Assembly: GCA_964455375.1 (NCBI GenBank) | Contig: CAYVXE010000020.1 | Coordinates: 1 to 54,241 of the forward strand | From: CAYVXE01 sp964455375 | GTDB lineage: Bacteria > Zhuqueibacterota > Zhuqueibacteria > Oceanimicrobiales > Oceanimicrobiaceae | Direction of reading: 5' to 3' | DNA length: 54,241 nt | Part shown: positions 7,679 through 16,570 of the stretch, one piece after another | Layout: each line of letters opens with the position of its first letter | Numbering within the stretch: position 1 is the stretch's first letter | Position numbers and translations under genes: made by a program | The notes under the pieces: generated by a model | The model's input: only the letters and a program-made list of their open reading frames with translations | Database searches by the model: none | Told to the model about the DNA's origin: nothing

Positions 7679-9112
7679 ATGTCCATAAAAATACTCATTC
7701 CAACTGCTTTGCGCACATATACAAATGGAGTCGATTCCGTTGTATGTGCAGGAAATACCATTCGTGAGCTTTTTCAAAATTTGAACCAACAATATCCACA
7801 AATCAAGAAGCATCTTTTTAATGAAGATGATTCTTTGCGAAAATTTGTGAATGTGTATGTGAATGCAGAAGACATTCGCTTTTTAGCGGGGGAGAAGACT
7901 GTGGTCAAGGTTGGGGATTCGGTCAGCATTATTCCGTCCATTGCCGGAGGGCAGGATGAGTCGACTGAGGATTTCAGCAGCGCGGAACTTGAGCGCTACA
8001 GTCGGCATCTCATTTTACCGGAAATCGGTTTGGAGGGCCAACGCAAACTAAAACAGGCTCGTGTGCTGCTCATTGGGGTGGGTGGCCTGGGTTCACCGGC
8101 GGCTTTGTATCTGGCTGCTGCCGGGGTTGGTAACCTGGGATTGGTGGACTTCGATACCGTGGATGTGACCAATTTACAACGGCAGGTCATTTTTGGCAGC
8201 GAAGATGTGGGAAAATCCAAACTGCAAGTTGCTAAACAACGTTTGCACAGTATTAATCCGCATATCCAAATTGATCTGTATGAATTTCGCCTGACGTCCG
8301 AAAATGCGCTGGACCTGTTTTCAGGGTACGACATCATCGTTGACGGCACCGACAATTTTCCCACCCGATATCTGGTGAACGATGCGTGTGTGTTGAGCGG
8401 TAAGCCGAATGTTTACGGCAGTATCTTCCGTTTTGAGGGACAGATATCTGTATTTGCGGCAAAAGAGGGTCCTTGCTATCGTTGTCTCTATCCTGAACCG
8501 CCGCCACCCGGTCTGGTGCCCAGTTGCGCTGAGGGAGGTGTCTTGGGGATTCTTCCCGGTGCAGTTGGCACGATTCAGGCCACAGAAGTCGTGAAACTGA
8601 TCACCGGCAAGGGCCAGCCGCTGGTTGGACGATTGTTGTTGTACGATGCTCTGTCCATGTCATTTCGCGAATTGAAACTGAAAAAGGATCCGGACTGTCC
8701 TATTTGCGGTGAAAAAAAACGCATCCATGCTCTTATTGACTACGACGAGTTTTGCGGCCTTGGAACTGCAAACGATAAAATTATCCTCGAACCGGAGTTT
8801 GAGATTTTGGTGCATGAATTAAACGACAGGCTTACTGCCGGTGAAAAGCCGTTTCTGCTTGATGTTCGAAATCTTCATGAACTGGAAGTGTGCAAGCTAC
8901 CGGATTCGGTTTTAATCCCCTTGAATGAGCTCTCGTCGCGAACAGGCGAGTTACAGCCCGAACAGGAAATTGTGATTTATTGTCGTTCTGGTGTTCGCAG
9001 TGCAAAAGCGGTGAGGATTTTACAAGGAGCTGGATTTCGTAAAGTGAAAAATCTTGTGGGGGGCATTCTCGCGTGGTCAGATGAAATAGATCCATCGATG
9101 CCGAAATACTAG
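7679..9112 (+). CDS. Ubiquitin-like sulfur carrier / MoeB-ThiF E1-like / rhodanese three-domain fusion
   Basis: 477 residues with three domains. Residues 1-91 are a MoaD/ThiS beta-grasp domain ending in IPSIAGG, the Gly-Gly tail that is adenylated and thiocarboxylated. Residues 98-350 are an E1-like adenylyltransferase with GVGGLGSP (133-140), the PSCAEGGVLG segment containing C283 and the zinc pairs C266/C269 and C340/C343. Residues 370-477 are a rhodanese domain with the active loop CRSGVRS (C435). The Gly-Gly at 90-91 runs straight into QDESTED, so it is internal and cannot be activated without cleavage. The JAMM peptidase gene 138 bases upstream is the natural candidate for that cut. The product could serve molybdopterin, thiamine, cysteine or tRNA sulfur transfer; nothing nearby decides which. 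GGTGA lies ahead of the ATG. Confidence 0.9.
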   Translation: MSIKILIPTALRTYTNGVDSVVCAGNTIRELFQNLNQQYPQIKKHLFNEDDSLRKFVNVYVNAEDIRFLAGEKTVVKVGDSVSIIPSIAGGQDESTEDFSSAELERYSRHLILPEIGLEGQRKLKQARVLLIGVGGLGSPAALYLAAAGVGNLGLVDFDTVDVTNLQRQVIFGSEDVGKSKLQVAKQRLHSINPHIQIDLYEFRLTSENALDLFSGYDIIVDGTDNFPTRYLVNDACVLSGKPNVYGSIFRFEGQISVFAAKEGPCYRCLYPEPPPPGLVPSCAEGGVLGILPGAVGTIQATEVVKLITGKGQPLVGRLLLYDALSMSFRELKLKKDPDCPICGEKKRIHALIDYDEFCGLGTANDKIILEPEFEILVHELNDRLTAGEKPFLLDVRNLHELEVCKLPDSVLIPLNELSSRTGELQPEQEIVIYCRSGVRSAKAVRILQGAGFRKVKNLVGGILAWSDEIDPSMPKY

Positions 9113-9479
9113 GAGAAAAAAAGCCTTTGAGAGAACGTAAATTGGCTTACTGTTCTCAAGATACTCCAGTGTCCTTCCGAATCCACCATTGTCTTTAATC
9201 ATCAACCTATGTTGAAAGGTCTGCCACAAGCATAGAGCAGATTTTTCCTCAGGCATTCGCCTGACTCAAAAAGACAACTTCTGGTTTACGCCGATGTGCG
9301 TCCGCCTCACGAGGAGCCTGACAGCAAGCTTGTCATTGAAAGAAAATGTTAGTGATTTAGAATGTTGAATCAGATTTTCTCGCGACGACAAGCAGCGTCG
9401 TGAATGCAACTTTCAGTTTTTTTAGGGTTAGCCCAGGGATTATGAGCGGTTCATCTTAAAGGCGGGTGTCATTTGTTCC
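9113..9479. other. Convergent intergenic stretch
   Basis: About 370 bases between the convergent sulfur-carrier fusion and the monoheme cytochrome gene. I see no gene. It holds short dyads, including TCAGGC-ATTC-GCCTGA (9249-9264) and an imperfect pair formed by TTGAGAGAAC (about 9127-9136) and GTTCTCAA. Neither is followed by a good T-run, so a terminator cannot be claimed with confidence. Confidence 0.5.
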
Positions 9480-9953
9480 TCATTGCGAGAAATGTTTCAC
9501 ATAAGCTACGATATTTCGGATTTGTTTTGAGGACAACGTTTTTTCATACGACGGCATTAAAACGGATCGTTTAACACCGCGGCCACCCTGACGAACGACT
9601 TCAACAAGCCAGGTTTGGCTCAGGTTTGCCATGTAATTTTTATCTGTGAAATCCCTGGGATGAGGGTTCAAATTATAAGCATTGAAACCGTCACCCTGGC
9701 CTTGTTTACCGTGACATACAGCGCAGTAGTGTTCGTAAAGCCGTTTGCCCTGCTTTTCGGCATAAGTTAACTGGGGCACAGCTACTGCCGCTGTTTCATT
9801 CACCCCGGCAGGGTTTTCCTGCTGTTGCACGGACGAACTGTCCTGGACCACCGGATTCAGGCTCGGAACTGAATTGTCCTTTTCTTGTGACGTACAGGAC
9901 AGTATGAATATAAACACAGATAACGTACCGGCTGTCAACCACCATTTAGTCAT
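9480..9953 (-). CDS. Monoheme cytochrome c lipoprotein
   Basis: 157 residues. The N-terminus has a lipoprotein signal ending LSC (C20), then a Ser/Gln/Pro-rich linker to about residue 60. A class I cytochrome c domain follows, with CAVCH at 77-81 and a likely Met ligand in VLMPSYEKTL. It should be anchored to a periplasm-facing membrane leaflet as an electron carrier. It is the last gene of the respiratory cluster, with one base between it and the octaheme cytochrome gene. Confidence 0.88.
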   Translation of the reverse strand: MTKWWLTAGTLSVFIFILSCTSQEKDNSVPSLNPVVQDSSSVQQQENPAGVNETAAVAVPQLTYAEKQGKRLYEHYCAVCHGKQGQGDGFNAYNLNPHPRDFTDKNYMANLSQTWLVEVVRQGGRGVKRSVLMPSYEKTLSSKQIRNIVAYVKHFSQ

Positions 9954-9954
9954 T

Positions 9955-11916
9955 TTATTTTTCTCCCTTTAAGCTCATGAGATACACGGTCAGCGCTCTG
10001 GCCTCAGCATCGCTCAGTCCGGCGGTCGGATCAATGGTATCTGCTTTATATTTTTTAGGGTTCATGATCCAGCTATAAACCCAGCCCGCGGTTAAACGGT
10101 CGCCGGTAAAATCCAACAACGGTCCCACGTATCCACCTTTTCCGGCAACCTGATGACAGGCCTGGCATCCATATTTTTCGAAAAACAAAACCTCACCTTC
10201 AGCAAGGTAATTTCGATCATGTAAATCTATTTGTACGGAATCAATATGGTCATCCCGTAGTACTATGTCGAAATAATCCACGACCTTTTTGATGTCTTGT
10301 TCGGGCATGAATAAATTAGGCATCCGTTCCGTTAAAATCGGTCGCATGGAATACGGTACTTTGAAATATTTTTCGACCCAATCTCTTTGTATCAGACTAC
10401 CTTCACGTGTCAAGTCAGTGGCCAAACGAAACCCACGACCCTTAATAACATGGCAGGAGAAGCAAGAATATTTTTCAACAATGCGACCAAATTCACCTTG
10501 CGGCTTGAAAGTACTTTTTACGGAGGGCGGTACCTGATATTTTTGTGGGACGTTTTTTTTCGTTTTCGCCAGCAAGGCTGTGGTCAATGCCTGCAAATCT
10601 TTTTCATTGAAACCGTACACTGGCATTCGCCCCGTTGCCACGAATTGACGCGGATTTTTCAATTTATTAAAAATGTAGTCCGGCAAGGTGCGTGGAATAT
10701 CAGTCTTTCCAAATTCTAACTGATACAGATGCCTGTCTCCGACATCCGTTAAATCCGGCCCCATGTTTTCGACTTTTGGAATACCGGTCAGCTCATGACA
10801 GCCGCCGCAGTTGTATTTATTAAAAAGTTTCAATCCTTTCTGGTAGAAATTAGGTTCCGGTGTGTGTGAGAGGGAATCTACCGGTGCATCCCAATCTACA
10901 AATTCGCTTTTCATATAGGCAGTGACCTGTTCTGCTTGTTGGCGTGTGAAGCCATATTGTGGCATTTTTACGGCTGGTTGCAAGCTTTTGGGTGAAAGCA
11001 GATATGAAACGAGCCAAGCGGGTTTTGCCTTACTGGCAATTTTTATTAAATCCGGCGCCAGCGGCCCGCCTTTGCCGTCCACAAGGTGGCAACTGATACA
11101 GCGTGCTTTGCGGAAGATTGCTTTACCTGCACCGACCCAATCTTCCGGTGGGTACTCGCCATTCAATTCACTTGAAATGGAGACGAGTTTTTTGTTGCCG
11201 GGAAAAGTTTTAAAACTCATGAGGAAGTCAGCGAGGAGATCGGCTTCCTGCTGTGTTAACTTAAAGTCCGGCATTTTGGTGTCCGGACGAAATGTTTTTG
11301 GATCCTTAATCCAATGAACCAGCCATTGCCGGGTCGTTTTTTCGCCGATGCCATCGAGGCTGGGAGCGTAGTCTTTTTCCACATTACCAAGATTGTGACA
11401 ACCGGCACAATTGTATTTTTTTAGCAGTTTTCGTCCATCATTCAACATCGGCGCTTCGGGGATATTGTTTTCCTTGTGACATTTGCCGCAGGAAGCTTCA
11501 AGATATTTTTCAGGTAGAAGCGGTTCTTCCCAGAAGGGCTGGCCATCATGTGCCTCATCTTTACTGGTGGCCAAACCTTGTCCGTCATGGCAGGTCGAAC
11601 ACCCGAATTCATTTATGTCATGATAAACCTTTGGGTGGGATTTAAAAGGCTGCTTTGCACCAACTAAGTCTTTTTCTTCCACACCGAGGTGGCATGAGGT
11701 ACAGCGATCAACCCGGTTCAGGTCATCGTTCCAAATTTGTTTGATTCCAATGCTTGTGGGTTTCACTCGTCTCGGTTGTTGCATCAGGAGATCATTGTAC
11801 TGATGTTGATAGGAGCGCCATTCCCGGAAATAATCTTTTGCGGGTGAAATTGCCAGCACAGCCAGAAAAATCAAACTTACAATTGCATATATTTTTTTCA
11901 AATCTTTGGTTTTCAT
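9955..11916 (-). CDS. Membrane-anchored octaheme cytochrome c of the bc-type complex
   Basis: 653 residues. One N-terminal transmembrane helix (about 9-26) anchors a periplasmic region with eight CXXCH motifs, at C72, C106, C143, C170, C273, C370, C485 and C584. The last five sit in repeated monoheme-type domains, most followed by a Met-Pro segment (KMPDF, KMPQYGF, GRMPVYGF, ERMPNLF) that could supply the sixth heme ligand. The first three motifs are tightly clustered and may form a triheme unit. It lies directly downstream of the b6-like, subunit IV and Rieske genes and probably replaces cytochrome c1 or f as electron acceptor of the complex. Confidence 0.9.
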   Translation of the reverse strand: MKTKDLKKIYAIVSLIFLAVLAISPAKDYFREWRSYQHQYNDLLMQQPRRVKPTSIGIKQIWNDDLNRVDRCTSCHLGVEEKDLVGAKQPFKSHPKVYHDINEFGCSTCHDGQGLATSKDEAHDGQPFWEEPLLPEKYLEASCGKCHKENNIPEAPMLNDGRKLLKKYNCAGCHNLGNVEKDYAPSLDGIGEKTTRQWLVHWIKDPKTFRPDTKMPDFKLTQQEADLLADFLMSFKTFPGNKKLVSISSELNGEYPPEDWVGAGKAIFRKARCISCHLVDGKGGPLAPDLIKIASKAKPAWLVSYLLSPKSLQPAVKMPQYGFTRQQAEQVTAYMKSEFVDWDAPVDSLSHTPEPNFYQKGLKLFNKYNCGGCHELTGIPKVENMGPDLTDVGDRHLYQLEFGKTDIPRTLPDYIFNKLKNPRQFVATGRMPVYGFNEKDLQALTTALLAKTKKNVPQKYQVPPSVKSTFKPQGEFGRIVEKYSCFSCHVIKGRGFRLATDLTREGSLIQRDWVEKYFKVPYSMRPILTERMPNLFMPEQDIKKVVDYFDIVLRDDHIDSVQIDLHDRNYLAEGEVLFFEKYGCQACHQVAGKGGYVGPLLDFTGDRLTAGWVYSWIMNPKKYKADTIDPTAGLSDAEARALTVYLMSLKGEK

Positions 11917-11932
11917 TGTTCAATCCGTGTGA

Positions 11933-12637
11933 TTAATAAATTCCTTGCCATGGCCAGGTCCATTCCCACCCCGGACCCCGGAATAAAACGCCAATCGTCG
12001 TTAAGGTCACAGCAACAAATACAAACCAGGTCATGATCCATTCTGCAAGAGATAGTCTGCCCAGCCAGTTGATGAAGCCACTTTTCTTTTTTAAAAAATA
12101 CGGGATGATCATAAAACCGTAAATAATGAATGTCGGAATTGAAATTGCAAAGGCGTCGAAAGCAGAAAGGCCAAGGATTAAAACAAACATGACGCCGGTC
12201 AACCAGACAAAGGTTCTTTTTTGATCCTGCACCCACAGTCCGTCACGTTTAATATTAATGTCGAAATAGGGAATGACAATCAGGGCCACCACAACCATTG
12301 CCGGGATGAGTACCCCTGCAACGAACGGCGGGAACAGATGCAACATTTCCTGCAGCCCTAAAAAGTACCAGGGCGCTTTGGCCGGATTTGGCGTATGTGC
12401 AGGATTGGCCAATTCCTCCAGCGGTGCGTTTACCAGCAAAGATACCACTGCAAGAATGACCACCAGAATTTCGAAGCCAATCAAAAGCCGATGCAAAAGA
12501 TCGGGATAGCTCATTACCAGGTCTTCTTCTTCCTGCTTTACCAGAGCGCTGGTATCTTTTTTGATGAAAGCGACTCTTTTGGGAACCTCTGCCGGATTTG
12601 GCGTTTCCTCAAGTTTAAAGTCCTTCGTTTGATTCAT
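11933..12637 (-). CDS. Cytochrome b C-terminal domain (subunit IV type)
   Basis: 234 residues from the chosen start. An N-terminal charged segment of about 45 residues is followed by hydrophobic helices. The quinol-oxidation motif PEWY of the family appears here as APWY, within KAPWYFLGLQEMLHLFPP. I chose ATG 12637 because GAGAAGG lies eight bases upstream and it avoids overlap with the cytochrome b gene. An ATG at 12688 is possible but would overlap the upstream gene by 23 bases. Together with the next protein it forms a split, b6f-like cytochrome b. Confidence 0.85.
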   Translation of the reverse strand: MNQTKDFKLEETPNPAEVPKRVAFIKKDTSALVKQEEEDLVMSYPDLLHRLLIGFEILVVILAVVSLLVNAPLEELANPAHTPNPAKAPWYFLGLQEMLHLFPPFVAGVLIPAMVVVALIVIPYFDINIKRDGLWVQDQKRTFVWLTGVMFVLILGLSAFDAFAISIPTFIIYGFMIIPYFLKKKSGFINWLGRLSLAEWIMTWFVFVAVTLTTIGVLFRGPGWEWTWPWQGIY

Positions 12638-12665
12638 CGTTTTAGCCTTCTCAAAAGTGACTCGA

Positions 12666-13424
12666 TTATCTTTTATTATCTTGTTCATTAGGTTCTTCTT
12701 TCCTGAAGAGCGGTGTAATTCCTCCGTCTTTCCTGACACGCCAGAAATGAATTCCCACAAGAACAGTCATCACTAAAGGCAGAAAAAATACGTGCAAGAC
12801 GTAAAAACGCAGTAGTGCATTTTCCGCCACGATATTCCCGCCCAGTAAAAGGAACCGGAGTTTCTGCCCGATCAGCGGCGCATAGCCAAGTATGTTGGTG
12901 CCCACGGAGATTCCCCAAAGGGCTAACTGATCCCACGGTAGGAGGTAACCGGTGTAACTGAGCAGTAGTGTCACCAAAAATAAGATCACGCCAATCACCC
13001 AATTGAATTGTTTGGGCGGCCGATAGGAACCGGCAAAAAAGACCCGGAGTAAATGGAAAAATACAACTGCCACCATTGCATGTGCTGCCCAACGATGAAA
13101 ATTGCGAATAAAGCGTCCATTTGAGACAACAAACGTGAGGTCTTTCATGTCTTTGTACGCCTGCGGAATAGACGGGTGGTAGTAGAGCATCAGGTAAATA
13201 CCGGTCAAGATCAGAATAAGAAAGAGTGCAAAAGCGGAGACGCCAAGGAACAGAGTCGCTCTGAATTTAAGCGACTCCCGTTTGATTTTTACCGGAAAAA
13301 TATGGAAGAAGAAATTGTTGAAAATCAACAGAGATTTATCGAGATTGCTCTCTGGTGTTCCGGTGCGGAAAATAGATTTCCAGGCTTTTGACCCAACGAT
13401 TTTTTCGGTTAAATAGTTCGCCAT
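12666..13424 (-). CDS. Cytochrome b6-like protein, N-terminal domain of split cytochrome b
   Basis: 252 residues with four hydrophobic helices. The bis-His pairs for two b hemes are H110/H124 and H211/H226. The second pair is separated by 14 residues, the spacing of b6f-type rather than classical mitochondrial b. The separate subunit IV gene agrees with this. It forms the membrane core that oxidises quinol and passes electrons to the Rieske protein. It sits two bases after the Rieske stop codon. Confidence 0.92.
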   Translation of the reverse strand: MANYLTEKIVGSKAWKSIFRTGTPESNLDKSLLIFNNFFFHIFPVKIKRESLKFRATLFLGVSAFALFLILILTGIYLMLYYHPSIPQAYKDMKDLTFVVSNGRFIRNFHRWAAHAMVAVVFFHLLRVFFAGSYRPPKQFNWVIGVILFLVTLLLSYTGYLLPWDQLALWGISVGTNILGYAPLIGQKLRFLLLGGNIVAENALLRFYVLHVFFLPLVMTVLVGIHFWRVRKDGGITPLFRKEEPNEQDNKR

Positions 13425-13426
13425 TT

Positions 13427-13921
13427 TTAAACCTTTAAAATATAATCTTCACTCACAATTTCACCTTTGTTGACTATCAAATTGCCACGGTCGTCAAGAC
13501 TGATTAGAAAATGCGGCAAAGGTCGGGGGGCTGGCTTTTTAACGACATCACCATGTCGTGAAAATCGACTGCCGTGACATGGACAGGCTATGAGATTTTC
13601 ATCGCCTTTCCAGAAAGTAAGACAACCCAGGTGCGTACAGACAGCGGACAGACAATAAAAATCGCCCTGTTCTTCGCGAACAATGAAAATTTTCTTTTTC
13701 GCATCTATCGTCACCGTGTCCGGTGCATAATCTTCCGGCGTACCAACCTTGAACTTCAATGGCGGCTCAAACAGCACATTGGGGGAAAGGTAATCCAGGG
13801 AAACGCCTGCCGCACCAAGACCACTCACGACCAACGCGCCTGTACCGACGGCATTCAAGAAGTCCCGTCTTGATATGACCACCTTACCGTCTTGTTGATT
13901 GATTTTTTTTTCATCTTTCAT
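13427..13921 (-). CDS. Rieske iron-sulfur protein
   Basis: 164 residues from ATG 13921, preceded by GGAGGAG at ten bases. The N-terminus has a twin-arginine motif (SRRDFL, 17-22) and one hydrophobic helix that would stay as a membrane anchor. The [2Fe-2S] cluster site is complete: CTHLGC (95-100) and CPCHGS (113-118), two Cys and two His. It moves electrons from the quinol site to the cytochrome c partner. Its first bases overlap the end of the GltD-like gene by 11 bases, so the flavoprotein is co-translated with the complex. Confidence 0.93.
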   Translation of the reverse strand: MKDEKKINQQDGKVVISRRDFLNAVGTGALVVSGLGAAGVSLDYLSPNVLFEPPLKFKVGTPEDYAPDTVTIDAKKKIFIVREEQGDFYCLSAVCTHLGCLTFWKGDENLIACPCHGSRFSRHGDVVKKPAPRPLPHFLISLDDRGNLIVNKGEIVSEDYILKV

Positions 13922-15788
13922 AAACGACTTTCTCCTCCATTTCAAATCCTTCCATCTTAATGCAATCGACCGGGCAACGTTTGGCACACAGTCCGCAGCG
14001 AATGCAGATCGTTTCGTCCTTAATCATGACAGCACCCTCAAACTCTTCGCCGGATACGGCTACACCGCGTCCCAGGAGAAAATCTGCGGATTTTTCCAGC
14101 ATGTCCATGGTTTCAGGCTCGCTGACAAGGCGGGTCAGGGAAATTAGCTCGATACAACTCTGCGGACAGACATCGACGCAGCCGCCGCAGAGGATGCATT
14201 CTGAACCCGTGTCTTCGCGACCTACAAAAATGGTGTTTATCCAGCAGCGCAGACAGCGTTTGGCTTCTGAAACCGCTTGTTCTTCATTGTAGCCTAATTC
14301 AACCTGTGCCACGCCGACCCGACGGTCAATCGCCAGGGATGGGATTGGAATTCGATCGATTTTTTCAAAGTCGGCCTGCTGCTCGTAGTCGAATGTGTCA
14401 TATTGTGTGATCGTGATTTTTTTCTCTTCCTGTTTCCGCCCTGTAAGATATTCATCGATGGAGCGGGCAGCTCGCCTCCCGTCTGCAATGGCGTCGATGG
14501 CAATGCGCGCTCCGAAACTGACATCGCCGCCGGCATAAATGCCGGGAGCAGTGGTTGCCAGTGTTTGCACATCGACTTTTATCGTATTGCGCGGCGTTAT
14601 TTCAATGCCGTCTTCGGGCAGGATAAAAGTAAGGTCGGATGTCTGACCGGTGGCCATTATGATGGAGTCTGCTTCGATGACCTGTTCGGTTCCCGGTGCA
14701 AAAGTTGGATTAAACCTGCCTTGTTTGTCAAAAACAGACGAGCAGGTGATCGTTTCCAATCCCGTCACCTGACCATTTTTACCTAAAATACGATGCGGGC
14801 CAACGGAATTATGGATATGAATTCGTTCTTCCTGAGCTTCGGTTATTTCTTCCTCGGATGCGGGCATTTCATTTCGGGATTCCAGCACCACCATGTGTAC
14901 TTCTTTGGCGCCAAAACGCACCGCCGTGCGCGCAACATCCAAAGCTGCAGTGATGTCGGAAGCCACTTCCTCGATACGTTCCTGCCGCGCCGCGGTACGT
15001 GCTACATCAATGGCTACATTGCCGCCGCCGATGACGACAATTTTCTCGCCGAGATCTACTTTGTAACCCAGGTTGATATTCAACAAGAAATCCACTGCCC
15101 GCAGGACGCCGTCATTTTCAACACCTTCAATGTTCAGGTCTCGACTTTTGTGAGCGCCAACGGCCAAAAAGATAGCTTCGTATCCGTTGTCTTTTAAATC
15201 CTTCAAAGTAAAGTCGCGCCCGAGCGCTTTGCCCAGCTTCAACTCTACGCCAAGGCTGAGAATTGCGTTAATTTCCATGCGCACCAATTCACGCGGCAAA
15301 CGGTATTCAGGAACGCCAAGGGTGAGCATGCCGCCGGGAATGCTGTGTTTTTCAAATACGGTTACTTTGTAGCCCATCAAAGCGAGGTCGTGAGCGCAGG
15401 ACATGCCGCCAGGTCCGGCGCCGACGATTGCAACCCATTTATTTTTTGGTTTAATTTTCGGGCCAAGGGCTTCATAGATTTTTGTGATGTCGATCATGCT
15501 TTCCACGCCGTAACGTTCACAAAGAAAACGCTTTAACGCCCGGATGGAGATGGGATTGTCCAGTTCGCCGCGTCGGCATGCGGTTTCACAAGGTGCCGCA
15601 CAAATACGGCCGCAAATGGACGCGAACGGATTCGGTTTTCTGGCAACCCGGTAGGCTTCCTCAAAACGGCCCTGTGCAATCAGGTTTACATAGTGACCGG
15701 CCTCGGTGTGCACCGGGCAGGCCCAGTAACAGGGGAAGTTCTTCTTCAGCCATTCAGTGTTGACGGTTTTTGTTTGCATGGTCGCCAT
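13911..15788 (-). CDS. GltD/NfnB-like FAD-NAD(P) oxidoreductase with C-terminal ferredoxin domains
   Basis: 625 residues. The N-terminus carries the Cys-rich iron-sulfur segment of glutamate synthase small subunits (C20, C24, C59, C63, C67, C71). Next are an FAD site GAGPGG (123-128) and a NAD(P) site GGGNVAIDVARTA (254-266). The segment after it contains a second DVARTA about 18 residues later, which looks like an insertion or internal duplication. Residues 510-625 hold two ferredoxin-type [4Fe-4S] sites: C531/C534/C537/C541 and C595/C598/C601/C605. No glutamate synthase large subunit is nearby. The overlap with the Rieske gene suggests it moves electrons between NAD(P)H or ferredoxin and the b6/Rieske complex. 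No clear Shine-Dalgarno sequence precedes the ATG; a start at 15779 is also possible. Confidence 0.85.
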   Translation of the reverse strand: MATMQTKTVNTEWLKKNFPCYWACPVHTEAGHYVNLIAQGRFEEAYRVARKPNPFASICGRICAAPCETACRRGELDNPISIRALKRFLCERYGVESMIDITKIYEALGPKIKPKNKWVAIVGAGPGGMSCAHDLALMGYKVTVFEKHSIPGGMLTLGVPEYRLPRELVRMEINAILSLGVELKLGKALGRDFTLKDLKDNGYEAIFLAVGAHKSRDLNIEGVENDGVLRAVDFLLNINLGYKVDLGEKIVVIGGGNVAIDVARTAARQERIEEVASDITAALDVARTAVRFGAKEVHMVVLESRNEMPASEEEITEAQEERIHIHNSVGPHRILGKNGQVTGLETITCSSVFDKQGRFNPTFAPGTEQVIEADSIIMATGQTSDLTFILPEDGIEITPRNTIKVDVQTLATTAPGIYAGGDVSFGARIAIDAIADGRRAARSIDEYLTGRKQEEKKITITQYDTFDYEQQADFEKIDRIPIPSLAIDRRVGVAQVELGYNEEQAVSEAKRCLRCWINTIFVGREDTGSECILCGGCVDVCPQSCIELISLTRLVSEPETMDMLEKSADFLLGRGVAVSGEEFEGAVMIKDETICIRCGLCAKRCPVDCIKMEGFEMEEKVVYER

Positions 15789-15828
15789 TTGGATTCTGAT
15801 ATTTAGTATTTGTGGCTTTTGCCGTGTT

Positions 15829-16431
15829 CTATCGTTTCATTTTAAAATTAACGGTGATGTCACCCTTTTCCGGTACGTCAATTACCTGAGGTTTCCCTTT
15901 GAGTTTCTGGTGCCAAACCTCCAGGGTGTATTTTCCGGCTGGCACATTCTCGATAGTAAAAATACCGTCTTTATCCGTCTTGAAAAAGTACGGGTTTTGC
16001 AAAACCACAACCCAGGCTTCCATTTCCGGATGGACATTACACAGCATGACCGCTTTGCAGCCGACGTTTTTATATGTATAAGAACGAATTTGACCTTTTG
16101 GCCAGGTGCCTAAGTTGAATTTATCGGCACATTTGTCCGGCGAAAAAACATTGTGCAGGACGTCATCATCATTTCTGTAGTCAACCGTTGTCCCCACGAG
16201 AACAGGCAACACGTGGGGCATGAACGTCAGGTTCTTTTGGTCCATGACGGCATGTTCTTTGGGTGCTTTAAATACACTGTCTACTTTATCGATATAAACC
16301 ACAACGTCCCTGGCGTCTCTTGCCCCGCGGACGGTGATTTTACCTTTAATGGTACCGGCAAAACTGCTGCTAAAACTCCACAATAGCATGCCCATGAATA
16401 ATAAAAACGAGGTTAATTTTATTGATTTCAT
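15829..16431 (-). CDS. Periplasmic plastocyanin-like cupredoxin
   Basis: 200 residues with a Sec signal peptide ending near SSSFAG (about 26). Copper ligands fit a type 1 site: H93 in VLHNVF, then C131, H134 and M137 in CNVHPEM. Residues about 150-180 (GIFTIENVPAGKYTLEVWH) resemble a carboxypeptidase-regulatory-like beta-sandwich segment. It is likely a soluble electron carrier for the cytochrome complex encoded downstream, although a structural role is possible. GGAG lies nine bases before the ATG. Confidence 0.82.
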   Translation of the reverse strand: MKSIKLTSFLLFMGMLLWSFSSSFAGTIKGKITVRGARDARDVVVYIDKVDSVFKAPKEHAVMDQKNLTFMPHVLPVLVGTTVDYRNDDDVLHNVFSPDKCADKFNLGTWPKGQIRSYTYKNVGCKAVMLCNVHPEMEAWVVVLQNPYFFKTDKDGIFTIENVPAGKYTLEVWHQKLKGKPQVIDVPEKGDITVNFKMKR

Positions 16432-16570
16432 ATCACTTACTCCAATTTATTTGAATTTTAGATGAGAGAAACAGACTCTGTTTTATGAATTTCTGTTTCT
16501 CTCATTACGCAATCCCTTTAAGACAATGGCAACATGAACAATGTTTTCACTAAAACCAGCTCCCTGTCTG

